Shown here: piece by piece, positions 22,861 to 30,065 of the stretch
Layout of the letters: every line of letters starts with the position of its first letter
Position numbering within the stretch: position 1 is the stretch's first letter
NCBI GenBank assembly: GCA_900539675.1
Contig: UQDJ01000019.1
Span: 1-30,065, forward strand
Length of the DNA: 30,065 bases
Direction of reading: 5' to 3'
DNA from: an uncultured Coriobacteriaceae bacterium
GTDB taxonomy: Bacteria; Actinomycetota; Coriobacteriia; Coriobacteriales; Eggerthellaceae
The notes under the pieces: generated by a model
Database searches by the model: none
The model's input: only the letters and a program-made list of their open reading frames with translations
What the model was told of the DNA's origin: nothing
Position numbers and translations under genes: made by a program

Positions 22861-23814
22861 ATGACCATGTCAGCTTCTTCTGAACATACAACAATAGACC
22901 CAGCTTCCATTGATCCTGAGACGTTCAAATCGGGCTTTGTCACGTTGATTGGTCGTCCCAGCGCAGGCAAATCCACCCTGCTCAATGCCATCATGCACAA
23001 GAAACTTGCCATAGCTTCTCCCACGGCACAAACGACGCGCCATCGTTTTCGCGCTATCCATACCACCCCTGCCCATCAGATGGTTATTGTCGATACCCCC
23101 GGTGTACATAAGCCCCATGATGCGCTTGGCGAAGAACTTAACACCACCGCTATCAAGTCTCTCGATGGTATCGATGTGGTTGCCTTTGTACTGGATGCCA
23201 GTGCTGCGTTTGGCAGTGGCGATGAGCGGGTTATCAAAGAACTTGCTAGCTGTAAGGCACCTAAAATTCTGGTATTGACTAAAACGGATGTAGTTGATGA
23301 CGATACGCTTGCCCGTCAACGCGATTGTGCGCTAGAGGCTGGGAAGTGGGATGATGTTGTGGCGGTTTCTTCTATCACGGGGGACAATATTGATGCCTTT
23401 ATAACATCGGTAGAGCAGCTTTTGCCCTGTGGCCCTTTATGGTTTCCCCCCGATATGGAAACCGATCAGCCGATTGAGGTTATTGTTGCAGAATTTATTC
23501 GTGAAAAGATCCTGCTCACTGCCTACGATGAAGTGCCTCATGCAGTAGGGGTTGTGGTGGAAGAAATGAACTACAACCGCCGCAAAAACCTTGAGCGCAT
23601 TTATGCCAACGTCTATGTGGAACGCGATAGTCAAAAGGGCATTATTATTGGAAAGGGTGGCAGTGCCATTAAAGAGGTGGGCACTCAGGCGCGTAAGGAT
23701 TTAGAGGTATTACTCGGTTCCAAGGTCTTTTTGGACTTGCAGGTCAAAGTCCGCAAAAACTGGAGGCGCGATTTAAATCAAATTCGTCGATTCGGATATG
23801 GTGAAGGCGTCTAA
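22861..23814 (+). CDS. era: GTPase Era
   Basis: This GTP-binding protein binds the 3' end of 16S rRNA and assists 30S assembly. The protein has 317 residues: G1 GRPSAGKS (about 31-38), G3 DTPG, the G4 motif as TKTD in place of NKxD, and a C-terminal KH domain with GIIIGKGGSAIKEVGTQARKDLE (about 259-281). The N-terminus carries about 20 extra residues before the GTPase domain. AAGGA lies six bases before the ATG at 22861; the ATG at 22867 is an alternative. It follows dgkA and precedes recO, the common Gram-positive order. Confidence 0.95.
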   Translation: MTMSASSEHTTIDPASIDPETFKSGFVTLIGRPSAGKSTLLNAIMHKKLAIASPTAQTTRHRFRAIHTTPAHQMVIVDTPGVHKPHDALGEELNTTAIKSLDGIDVVAFVLDASAAFGSGDERVIKELASCKAPKILVLTKTDVVDDDTLARQRDCALEAGKWDDVVAVSSITGDNIDAFITSVEQLLPCGPLWFPPDMETDQPIEVIVAEFIREKILLTAYDEVPHAVGVVVEEMNYNRRKNLERIYANVYVERDSQKGIIIGKGGSAIKEVGTQARKDLEVLLGSKVFLDLQVKVRKNWRRDLNQIRRFGYGEGV

Positions 23815-23920
23815 AAGCTTCGCACCAGAGGCTAGAGGCTAGAGACAAAGTCCGTAAGCGTTATGTGTTACAAGGGAATCATTGGCGTGACGGTGCAAAG
23901 AATCGTTGGTTAGCTGGACC

Positions 23921-24700
23921 ATGGCAAGTGAAACCTATACCACTAAGGGTTTGGTACTTAAGCGTACCAAGTTGGGCGAAAGCGATGTTATTTGCACGCT
24001 CTTAGCTGAAGACGGCTCCCAAATTAAAGCGGTCGCCAAGGGTGCTCGAAAGCCATCGTCGTCTTTCACCTCGCGTTTAGAACTTTTTTCCGCTTGCGAT
24101 CTCCTTATCGCCCGTGGTCGAAATCTGGATATTATCAAAGAAGCACGCCTGATTGAAGGAAATGCGGCTTTGCGTGAAAGCTTGACGCTTACCGAAGCGG
24201 CATCACCTATGGTGGAAATCGTTGAGCGTGCCACGTTGGAATCACTTGAAAATCCACAGCTTTATCCTTTGACGCTCAAGGCGCTTGGAGTTTTGCCTCA
24301 CGTAAACGAACATGCGCTTCTTGGTATCACGGCAGCACATCTTATTAAAACAGTGAGTTTCTTAGGCTTTAAGCCCGAGCTTTCTTGCTGTATTGTCTGC
24401 GGGGATACGGATGTGGTTACCCATGCGCTATCCTCCAAGCACAAGGTGGCATTTTCTTCACTTGAAGGTGGCATTGTGTGCTCAAAATGTGTGCCCTTTG
24501 TTGAAACGGTATGGGTAGAACCGCAGGTAATACAGTGGGCACAGGTATTGCTGTATTCCACGTTTGAAGAGATCCAAGGTTTTGAATTGGACAGCTCAAC
24601 ACAGTTGGGATTGCTGCGATTTTTACAAACCTGGATCAAAGAACATATCGGGTTTACCTTAAAGTCGCTCACCTATGTGTTTTCTTATGGACTGGCCTAA
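23921..24700 (+). CDS. recO: DNA repair protein RecO
   Basis: This mediator, with RecF/RecR, loads RecA onto SSB-coated DNA. The protein has 259 residues: an N-terminal OB fold (TYTTKGLVLKRTKLGESDVICTLL), a helical middle, and a zinc site in two pairs, CIVCGD near 156 and CSKC near 186. The ATG at 23921 is preferred to the in-frame TTG at 23906; ribosome-binding signals are weak. The 106-base gap after era holds a short direct repeat (AGGCTAG twice, near 23830-23842) and nothing else I can name. Confidence 0.93.
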   Translation: MASETYTTKGLVLKRTKLGESDVICTLLAEDGSQIKAVAKGARKPSSSFTSRLELFSACDLLIARGRNLDIIKEARLIEGNAALRESLTLTEAASPMVEIVERATLESLENPQLYPLTLKALGVLPHVNEHALLGITAAHLIKTVSFLGFKPELSCCIVCGDTDVVTHALSSKHKVAFSSLEGGIVCSKCVPFVETVWVEPQVIQWAQVLLYSTFEEIQGFELDSSTQLGLLRFLQTWIKEHIGFTLKSLTYVFSYGLA

Positions 24701-24707
24701 TCACTTC

Positions 24708-24736
24708 TTGTCGGCGTGTCGTAAAGGCTCTATACT
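24708..24736 (+). promoter_or_regulatory. Predicted promoter P1 upstream of rpsO
   Basis: TTGTCG (24708-24713) and TATACT (24731-24736), 17 bases apart, directly follow recO. Transcription would start near 24743, inside the palindromic stem at 24739-24777, so the palindrome may act as DNA or only in read-through transcripts. Confidence 0.55.
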
Positions 24737-24738
24737 TA

Positions 24739-24777
24739 ATCGGCTGCAAAGCGCGGCGGGCTCTTCGCTTAGCCGAT
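24739..24777 (+). promoter_or_regulatory. Twelve-bp stem-loop upstream of rpsO
   Basis: ATCGGCT (24739-24745) pairs with AGCCGAT (24771-24777), and AAGCG (24749-24753) pairs with CGCTT (24766-24770), with a 3-base bulge and a 12-base loop. It lies between predicted promoters P1 and P2. There is no T-run. It could be an operator or part of the rpsO leader. Confidence 0.5.
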
Positions 24778-24813
24778 ATGCACCACTTGCTTATCAGCTC
24801 AGCTAAGTAGCTC

Positions 24814-24819
24814 TATAGT
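24814..24819 (+). promoter_or_regulatory. Possible second promoter -10 for rpsO
   Basis: TATAGT with a weak upstream CTTATC 18 bases away (24790-24795). It would give a leader of about 20 bases containing the AAGAAAGGTGG ribosome-binding site of rpsO. Confidence 0.35.
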
Positions 24820-24845
24820 TGTAACTTAAGAAGAAAGGTGGATCG

Positions 24846-25133
24846 ATGCCAGATAAGAACAGCATCTCCAAAGAACGCACTGCACAGCTGATTGCCGAAT
24901 ATGGCAAGAGCGAGCACGACTCCGGTAGCGCTGAAGTGCAGGTTGCAATCCTCTCCGAGCGTATTCGTAACCTCACCGAGCACCTGAAGGCTCATCCGAA
25001 GGATCATCACACCCGTCGTGGTCTGTTGATGCTGGTAGGTAAGCGTCGTCGTCTTCTGGTATACATCAAGAATCGTGACATTCTTGAGTATCGTGAGCTC
25101 ATCAAGAAGCTTGGCATTCGCGACAACATTTAA
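24846..25133 (+). CDS. rpsO: Ribosomal protein uS15
   Basis: This small-subunit protein binds the 16S rRNA central domain. The protein has 95 residues, slightly longer than the usual 88-89 because of a short N-terminal addition (MPDKNSI). The core is clear: GSAEVQVAILSERIRNLTEHLK (about 27-48), HHTRRGLLMLVGKRRRLLVY (about 54-73) and a C-terminal KLGIRDNI. A strong AAGAAAGGTGG precedes the ATG. It is followed by a terminator and then pnp; rpsO-pnp is one of the most conserved gene pairs in bacteria. Confidence 0.97.
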   Translation: MPDKNSISKERTAQLIAEYGKSEHDSGSAEVQVAILSERIRNLTEHLKAHPKDHHTRRGLLMLVGKRRRLLVYIKNRDILEYRELIKKLGIRDNI

Positions 25134-25143
25134 GTTACGCATC

Positions 25144-25169
25144 AAGCCCGCATATCCATGCGGGCTTTT
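25144..25169 (+). terminator. Rho-independent terminator between rpsO and pnp
   Basis: Perfect arms AAGCCCGCAT (25144-25153) and ATGCGGGCTT (25158-25167) with a 4-base loop end in TTTT. It should limit read-through from rpsO into pnp. Confidence 0.85.
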
Positions 25170-25226
25170 GCATATTAAAGCGGTCGGCGGTTGGGGCAAT
25201 CGCTGCTCGTGCGTCTAGAAAGCTGA

Positions 25227-25258
25227 CGCAAAGAGGCTTTGCGCAATGAGGCGCAAGG
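25227..25258 (+). promoter_or_regulatory. Two competing hairpins in the pnp leader
   Basis: CGCAAAG (25227-25233) can pair with CTTTGCG (25237-25243), while TTGCGC within that second arm (25239-25244) can pair instead with GCGCAA (25251-25256). The two stems share bases and exclude each other. They lie just before the GAGGAAG ribosome-binding site of pnp. In other bacteria PNPase controls its own message through leader stems; such control here is inferred. Confidence 0.5.
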
Positions 25259-25274
25259 GAAGAGGAAGAACCTT

Positions 25275-27446
25275 ATGAACATTGTTACCGAATCATTTGA
25301 GCTTTACGGAAAGCGCTACACGCTTGAAACGGGCGAATTGGCCAAGCAGGCTAGCGGCGCGGTAAAGGTCACCCAGGGTGACACCACGATGTTGGTCACC
25401 GCCGTTATTTCCAAGGAGGAAAAAGACTATGACTTTTTCCCTTTGACGGTCGACTTCATCGAAAAGATGTATGCCGTAGGTCGCATTCCTGGTGGTTACT
25501 TGAAGCGTGAAGCAAAGCCCAGTGATAAGGGTATCTTGACGGCTCGCATGATTGACCGTCCTATCCGTCCTGGTTTTGCCGATGGCTTCAAACAGGAAGT
25601 TCACATTGTTGCAACAACGCTCGTCGTTGACGGCGAAAATCCGCCTGACTGCGTAAGCGTTATGGGTGCTAGTGCTGCTTTGATGTGCGCGAGCGCTCCG
25701 TTTGATGGTCCTTGTGCCTGCGTGCGCATCGGCCGCGATATCGAAACTGGCGAATTCATCGTTAATCCCACCTACGATGAGCAGAAGCACTCCGACTTGG
25801 AATTGACGATTGCGGGTACCGCTGACTACATCTCCATGGTTGAAGCCGGTGCTGATGAAATTTCTGAAGAGGACATGCTCAAGGCTATGACCTTTGGTCA
25901 GGAAGCAATTGCTGCATTCTGTGAAAAGCAGGCTGAGTTTTTGGCTAAGGTTAATCCTGAGCCTAAGGAATGGCCTATTCATGTTGCTGATCCTTCCATT
26001 GCTGAGCGCGTTGAAGCTCACTTTGACGAAATGTCTCAAGCTCTCAAGGATGCTGACAAGCAGGCTCGTATGGGTAAGGTTGACGATCTGAAAAAGGCAG
26101 TTACTGAAAACGACTTTACCGAAGAAGAGCGCGAAGCCTGGGGCAGCGATATTGCTGCAGCACTGAAGACCCTCGAAAAGCATGCTATGCGTGCTATGGT
26201 TATTGAAACCGGCGAACGTGCTGACGGCCGTACGTCAACTGATATTCGTCCCCTCTACATCAAGGCAGGGTATCTGCCCCGTGTTCACGGTTCTGGTTTG
26301 TTCCAGCGTGGTCAAACCCAGGCACTTTCCATCTGCACTTTGGGTATGCTCAACGAATGGCAGCGCCTTGACACTATTGAACCAATCGAGGGCAAGCGTT
26401 ATATGCACCAGTACAATTTCCCGCCTTACTGCACTGGTGAAGTGGGCCGCATGGGTGCACCAAAGCGTCGTGAAATTGGCCATGGTGCGCTGGCTGAACG
26501 TGCTTTGGTACCAGTGCTGCCAAGCGAAGAAGAATTCCCATACGCTATTCGTGTAGTTTCTGAAATCCTTGAGTCCAATGGTTCGTCTTCCATGGCTTCT
26601 ACCTGCGGCTCTACGCTCGCATTGATGGATGCTGGTGTACCGATCAAGGCACCGGTTGCTGGCATAGCAATGGGTCTGATCAAAGAAGGCGACGATATCG
26701 TGATCCTCTCCGACATCCAGGGTCTTGAAGACTTCTTGGGTGACATGGACTTTAAGGTATGCGGTACGGAGCATGGTATTACGGCACTGCAGATGGACAA
26801 TAAGGCTAAGGGCCTTTCAGTAGACATTTTGGCTCGTGCTTTGAAGCAGGCAAAGGAAGGCCGTGCTTTCATCATGAAGGCAATGCTTGAAGCTATTGAT
26901 AAGCCGCGTTCTGAAATCAGCCCTTATGCTCCTCATATCGAAACTATCCACATTCCCATCGACAAGATCCGCGATGTTATTGGCTCTGGCGGCAAGGTAA
27001 TTCGTGGTCTTCAGGATGAAACTGGCGCAACGATCGAAATCGATGAAGATGGTACGGTGCGCATCGCTTCGGTTGAAGCTGCTTCTGGTGAAGCTGCTAA
27101 GCAGGCAATTTTGGGCATTGTTAAGGTGCCTGAAGTGGGCGAGATATATGAGGGCGAAGTTGTTGGTATCAAGGACTTCGGTGCGTTTGTTCGCTTAACT
27201 CCTGGCAAGGATGGCCTGTTGCATATCTCTCGCATGGCCAATGGTCGTGTGGGCAAGGTTGAAGATGTGTTGCACGTTGGTGACATCGTTAAGGTTGAAG
27301 TTATTGAGGTTGGCGAAAATGGTAAAATCAGCCTCGATCGTGTCGATAGGCCCGATGTTGCAAGCTCCCCACGCCACAATGGTAATTCGCATGGTCATGA
27401 CGGCAATGCAGGCCGCAAGCCTCGCCGTCGTCATCACGACGAGTAA
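25275..27446 (+). CDS. pnp: Polyribonucleotide nucleotidyltransferase (PNPase)
   Basis: This 3'-to-5' phosphorolytic exoribonuclease takes part in mRNA decay. The protein has 723 residues: two RNase PH-like domains joined by a helical domain, with the active site in the second (SGSSSMASTCGS near 435-450 and ILSDIQGLEDFLGDMDFKV near 475-495), then a KH domain (RDVIGSGGKVIRGLQDETG, about 567-585) and an S1 domain (GEIYEGEVVGIKDFGAFV, about 624-641). The tail is rich in His, Arg, Gly and Asn and ends RRRHHDE, probably a disordered RNA-binding tail. The ATG at 25275 has GAGGAAG about eight bases upstream; the longer frame from 25239 reads through the leader hairpins and is rejected. Confidence 0.97.
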   Translation: MNIVTESFELYGKRYTLETGELAKQASGAVKVTQGDTTMLVTAVISKEEKDYDFFPLTVDFIEKMYAVGRIPGGYLKREAKPSDKGILTARMIDRPIRPGFADGFKQEVHIVATTLVVDGENPPDCVSVMGASAALMCASAPFDGPCACVRIGRDIETGEFIVNPTYDEQKHSDLELTIAGTADYISMVEAGADEISEEDMLKAMTFGQEAIAAFCEKQAEFLAKVNPEPKEWPIHVADPSIAERVEAHFDEMSQALKDADKQARMGKVDDLKKAVTENDFTEEEREAWGSDIAAALKTLEKHAMRAMVIETGERADGRTSTDIRPLYIKAGYLPRVHGSGLFQRGQTQALSICTLGMLNEWQRLDTIEPIEGKRYMHQYNFPPYCTGEVGRMGAPKRREIGHGALAERALVPVLPSEEEFPYAIRVVSEILESNGSSSMASTCGSTLALMDAGVPIKAPVAGIAMGLIKEGDDIVILSDIQGLEDFLGDMDFKVCGTEHGITALQMDNKAKGLSVDILARALKQAKEGRAFIMKAMLEAIDKPRSEISPYAPHIETIHIPIDKIRDVIGSGGKVIRGLQDETGATIEIDEDGTVRIASVEAASGEAAKQAILGIVKVPEVGEIYEGEVVGIKDFGAFVRLTPGKDGLLHISRMANGRVGKVEDVLHVGDIVKVEVIEVGENGKISLDRVDRPDVASSPRHNGNSHGHDGNAGRKPRRRHHDE

Positions 27447-27517
27447 GTTGTATCAGCGTTTTGCGCATGAATACATACTCATGGCAGACATGAGTACCTC
27501 CGTTGAAAATTGACACG

Positions 27518-27557
27518 AATCCCCCTGTGCGGTGTTTCCGGACAGGGGGATTTCTTT
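27518..27557 (+). terminator. Rho-independent terminator after pnp
   Basis: Arms AATCCCCCTGT (27518-27528) and ACAGGGGGATT (27542-27552), 11 perfect pairs, with a 13-base loop, then TCTTT. It ends 17 bases before the next gene. Confidence 0.85.
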
Positions 27558-27573
27558 GGGAAGGGTTAAGGGT

Positions 27574-27816
27574 ATGTATACCTACAAAACGAAAGGAACC
27601 TGTTCGCGTGAAATTTCCTTTGATGTAGTGGATGGCAAGGTGTGCAATGTATCCTTTTTGGGTGGCTGCAATGGCAATTTGAAAGGTATTGCAGCTTTGG
27701 TAGAGGGCATGCCGGTAGATGATGCCATTGCATCACTGGAAGGAATTCGTTGTAACTCAAAGCAAACCAGCTGTCCTGATCAGTTGGCACGTGCCTTGAA
27801 AGCGTATGAGGAATAA
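27574..27816 (+). CDS. Stand-alone TSCPD-domain protein
   Basis: The protein has 80 residues and consists of a single TSCPD domain. It starts YTYKTKGTCSREISFDVVDGKV, has the central FLGGCNGNLKGIAALVEGM and ends with the name-giving TSCPDQLARAL. The conserved cysteines suggest metal or redox chemistry. The domain also occurs at the C-terminus of B12-dependent ribonucleotide reductases, but the function of the free form is not established. The ATG at 27574 is chosen; a longer in-frame GTG at 27532 lies in the terminator loop. GGGAAGGG upstream could be the ribosome-binding site. It is 2 bases from the protease gene that follows. Confidence 0.88.
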   Translation: MYTYKTKGTCSREISFDVVDGKVCNVSFLGGCNGNLKGIAALVEGMPVDDAIASLEGIRCNSKQTSCPDQLARALKAYEE

Positions 27817-27818
27817 CC

Positions 27819-29081
27819 ATGAGTCATAAGACTACCGTATTGCCCAATGGCATTACCGTCATAACGGAAACTATGCCCAGCGTTCGATCCATTTCACTGG
27901 GGTTGTGGTTTAACGTAGGCACCCGCGACGAACGCGCCGATCAGGCAGGTCTTGCACATTTCATGGAACACATGATGTTTAAGGGTACGAAGTCACGCGA
28001 TGCCTATGACATCTCTATGCAATTTGACCGCCTTGGTGCTGAATATAATGCTTTTACCTCGCGCGAATACACGTGTTTCTATGCCCGGTTTGTTGACGAT
28101 AAACTCAAAGCTGCTTTGGAAATCTTGGCGGATATGGTCATCAATTCCACGTTTGCTCAAGAGGCTATCAATACTGAGCGTGAAGTGGTTATTGAAGAAA
28201 TTGCTCGCAGCGAAGATACTCCAGATGATTTTATCTTCGATTTATATACCTCTTCTAACCTGCCTTCTCATGAGCTCGGGCTTCCCGTATTGGGAACCCG
28301 TGAAGCCGTGGGTTCCTACGTTCATGACAACTGTCAAGAATTTCACGATGAATACTACTGCACGGGTAATCTGGTTCTATCTGCAGCGGGTAATGTGGAT
28401 CATGAAACGCTGCTGGCCCTTGTTCAGGACCTGTTTGAACCTATGCGCAAAGCCCCCAAGCATCTACGCCATTTAAGTGTGCCAAAGTATGGCAAGGGCG
28501 TCTTTGCACAAACGCGTGATATCGAACAGGCTCATGTGGTTTATGGTGTGCCGTGGTTTGGTATTGGTGATGCGCGTCGTTATGCTGCAGGAGTGCTTAC
28601 GACCCTTTTGGGCGGATCTATGTCTTCGCGTCTGTTCCAAGAGATTCGAGAGCAGCGTGGGCTAGCCTATTCGATCTATGCCACGCAGGGTTCCTATCAG
28701 GGAGCGGGGCAGTGGTGCGTCTATGCGGGCACCCGTCCAGGAAATCTTTCTGAAGTGGTAGGGCTCATTACGGCTGAACTTACCAAGCTGGTTGAACAGC
28801 CGGTTCCAGAAGAGGAACTGAACCGTACCATAGATTTCATTTCAGGACAGTTTTTGCTTGGATTGGAAACCACCAACTCTCATATGGTCCGATTAGGTAA
28901 GCGCGAAGTGCTAGGATTAGAGCAGATTTCTGCCCAGGAGCAGGTGGAACGCTATAAGTCGGTAACGGCCGGTGACGTGCAAACGCTGGCCGTTGATATG
29001 CTGACGCAGCCGCCTACGGTTGCGGTTGTGTCTGCATATACTCAAGAAGAAGTAACTGAACAATTATCCCAATACGTGTGA
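27819..29081 (+). CDS. M16 family zinc metallopeptidase (processing-protease-like)
   Basis: This is a pitrilysin/insulinase-family peptidase. The protein has 420 residues with the inverted zinc motif HFMEH (His47, Glu50, His51) and a downstream acidic helix INTEREVVIEEIARSED (about 108-124) that supplies the third zinc ligand. The C-terminal M16 domain includes the substrate-binding RGLAYSIYATQGSY. No signal peptide is present, so it is likely cytosolic. GAGGAATAACC precedes the ATG. A gene of this type between pnp and dapB is common in actinobacteria, but its substrate is not known from sequence. Confidence 0.92.
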   Translation: MSHKTTVLPNGITVITETMPSVRSISLGLWFNVGTRDERADQAGLAHFMEHMMFKGTKSRDAYDISMQFDRLGAEYNAFTSREYTCFYARFVDDKLKAALEILADMVINSTFAQEAINTEREVVIEEIARSEDTPDDFIFDLYTSSNLPSHELGLPVLGTREAVGSYVHDNCQEFHDEYYCTGNLVLSAAGNVDHETLLALVQDLFEPMRKAPKHLRHLSVPKYGKGVFAQTRDIEQAHVVYGVPWFGIGDARRYAAGVLTTLLGGSMSSRLFQEIREQRGLAYSIYATQGSYQGAGQWCVYAGTRPGNLSEVVGLITAELTKLVEQPVPEEELNRTIDFISGQFLLGLETTNSHMVRLGKREVLGLEQISAQEQVERYKSVTAGDVQTLAVDMLTQPPTVAVVSAYTQEEVTEQLSQYV

Positions 29082-29093
29082 GAGGTGTGAATC

Positions 29094-29858
29094 ATGATTA
29101 GTGTTGCGGTCGCTGGATGTTGTGGACGTATGGGATCAGCTGTGGTTGATGCGGTTAGTGCCGCTGGTGATATGACGTTGGTATGTGGTATTGATCCGCA
29201 TCCTAAGGATGTGAAATACCCTGTTTACCGCTCAATCGAAGAGGCCCTTGATGCAGCACGCTTTGATGTGCTGGTCGATTTTACCCAGCCTGATGTGGTT
29301 GCAAAGACCTTGCGTGTTGCGCTGCCCGCAGGCGTCGACTGCGTGGTTGGTACGACGGGTCTGAACAATGAAACCCTCCAACAGCTTGCTGACAGTGCAA
29401 AGCCTGGCACATGTTTATTCTACGCACCTAACTTTACGACTGGTGCTGTGTTGATGATGGAATTTGCAAAGGCAGCAGCGCCCTATTTTCCAGAAGCCGA
29501 AGTTTTAGAATTTCATCATTGCAACAAAAAGGATGCACCTTCTGGGACGGCGGTTCGCACGGCTGAAATCATTGCCAATAATCGTGATTTCACCAGCCAA
29601 GCTCCCGGTAAGGAAACCGAAATTGCTGGTGCCGAAGGGGCACGTGGCGCTCTGATCGATGGCGTTCCTGTCCACTCTATTCGTTCGATGGGCTTTGTCG
29701 CCAGTCAGGAAGTGATTTTTGGTTCCATGGGTCAAACCTTGACTATTCGTCATGATTCTTGGGATCGCACCTCTTATATGCCCGGTGTGCTGCTTGGCAT
29801 CCGTTCGGTCGGAAAATGTGACGGCTTAATCGTTGGTTTAGAGAACTTCATGGCATAG
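29094..29858 (+). CDS. dapB: 4-hydroxy-tetrahydrodipicolinate reductase
   Basis: This NAD(P)H-dependent enzyme of the lysine and diaminopimelate pathway acts after DapA. The protein has 254 residues: the Rossmann motif VAGCCGRMGSAV (residues 6-17), VDFTQPD, GTTGLNNETL, APNFTTGAVLMMEFAKAAA, and the catalytic signature EFHHCNKKDAPSGTA (about 141-155) with its His and Lys. The C-terminal end is typical (VLLGIRSVGKCDGLIVGLENF). GAGAGGTG lies before the ATG. dapA follows in the same direction. Confidence 0.96.
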   Translation: MISVAVAGCCGRMGSAVVDAVSAAGDMTLVCGIDPHPKDVKYPVYRSIEEALDAARFDVLVDFTQPDVVAKTLRVALPAGVDCVVGTTGLNNETLQQLADSAKPGTCLFYAPNFTTGAVLMMEFAKAAAPYFPEAEVLEFHHCNKKDAPSGTAVRTAEIIANNRDFTSQAPGKETEIAGAEGARGALIDGVPVHSIRSMGFVASQEVIFGSMGQTLTIRHDSWDRTSYMPGVLLGIRSVGKCDGLIVGLENFMA

Positions 29859-29913
29859 GCTATAAGGTCGTGCCATAATGAGCCCCGTTGAAACTCTTAT
29901 TAAAGGAGGAAAC

Positions 29914-30065
29914 ATGAACACTGCTGCAGAGCCCCGCTTTGGCCGCATGATTCCCGCTATGGTAACCCCATTTGATGAGAATCTTGAGCTCGATTTGAAG
30001 CAGGCTCGTGCTCTTGCTCGACGCCTCATCGATGGCGGTGCAGATGCCTTAGTCATCAATGGCAC
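29914..30065 (+). CDS. dapA: 4-hydroxy-tetrahydrodipicolinate synthase, N-terminal part
   Basis: The gene runs off the right edge; 50 full codons are seen. The encoded start MNTAAEPRFGRMIPAMVTPF and the later RRLIDGGADALVING match the N-terminus of DapA, a pyruvate-dependent lyase that condenses pyruvate with aspartate semialdehyde. AAAGGAGGAAAC gives a strong ribosome-binding site before the ATG at 29914. It lies 55 bases after dapB; a CATAAT at 29874-29879 is a possible -10 element. The active-site lysine and the GTTGE-like motif lie beyond the window. Confidence 0.9.
   Translation, partial: MNTAAEPRFGRMIPAMVTPFDENLELDLKQARALARRLIDGGADALVING

Noticed and set aside
23829..23844. Short direct repeat AGGCTAG twice in the era-recO gap as a mobile-element footprint
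   Set aside because: The copies are adjacent and only 7-8 bases long, with no inverted ends or transposase nearby.
25293..26183. Open frame of 296 codons on the minus strand inside pnp
   Set aside because: It lies entirely across a well-conserved PNPase coding region and has no recognisable domain; a shadow frame.
27481..27513. Ten-codon frame (MADMSTSVEN) between pnp and its terminator
   Set aside because: No ribosome-binding site and too short to separate from chance.
1..30065. Prophage, genomic island, CRISPR or defence system
   Set aside because: All genes but a few small ones belong to conserved housekeeping families in familiar order; no integrase, transposase, repeat-spacer array or nuclease cassette was seen.

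Overview
This window is a dense, almost entirely co-directional block of bacterial housekeeping genes at roughly 50% GC by eye. The gene set points to a Gram-positive actinobacterium. The clearest marker is an actinobacterial integration host factor (mihF) just upstream of gmk and rpoZ; hrcA next to a second-type dnaJ, and the order rpsO-pnp-M16 peptidase-dapB-dapA, also fit. The modest GC and gene order suggest the class Coriobacteriia (Eggerthellaceae/Cryptobacterium-like), but that placement is inference from memory. No prophage, insertion sequence, CRISPR array, rRNA or tRNA gene was found.

Layout. (1) 1-4023: the end of a pyrimidine operon, carB (3' part)-pyrK-pyrD-pyrF, closed by a short, degenerate PyrE-like phosphoribosyltransferase. 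(2) 4024-4339: the only gap over 300 bases, AT-rich, with small hairpins and a likely promoter for the next unit. (3) 4340-5488: mihF-gmk-rpoZ with overlapping ends, closed by a terminator. (4) 5584-6846: thiI. (5) 6946-11373: DNA-uptake genes comEA-comEC, then holA, which looks leaderless. A long stem-loop that buries the comEA ribosome-binding site is the most striking regulatory feature. (6) 11374-12314: a possible structured RNA, a strong hairpin terminator, and rpsT, the only minus-strand gene, whose protein is nearly twice the usual S20 length. (7) 12315-16478: lepA, a small membrane protein, dusB, hemW. (8) 16530-24700: a CIRCE-like operator, then hrcA-dnaJ-rsmE-mtaB-phoH-ybeY-dgkA-era-recO, mostly tightly packed. 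(9) 24708-27557: rpsO and pnp, each followed by a hairpin terminator. (10) 27574-30065: a stand-alone TSCPD-domain protein, an M16 zinc protease, dapB and the 5' end of dapA, which runs off the window.

Functionally the window joins pyrimidine synthesis, GMP kinase and RNA polymerase omega, tRNA modification (thiI, dusB, mtaB), ribosome function (rpsT, lepA, rsmE, ybeY, era, rpsO), RNA decay (pnp), protein quality control (hrcA, dnaJ), DNA uptake and repair (comEA, comEC, holA, recO) and lysine/cell-wall precursor synthesis (dapB, dapA). I see no clearly new multi-gene system. The observations worth following are regulatory structures in leaders and a few unusual proteins: the PyrE-like protein, the extended S20, the repeat-bearing ComEC and the MtaB insertion.
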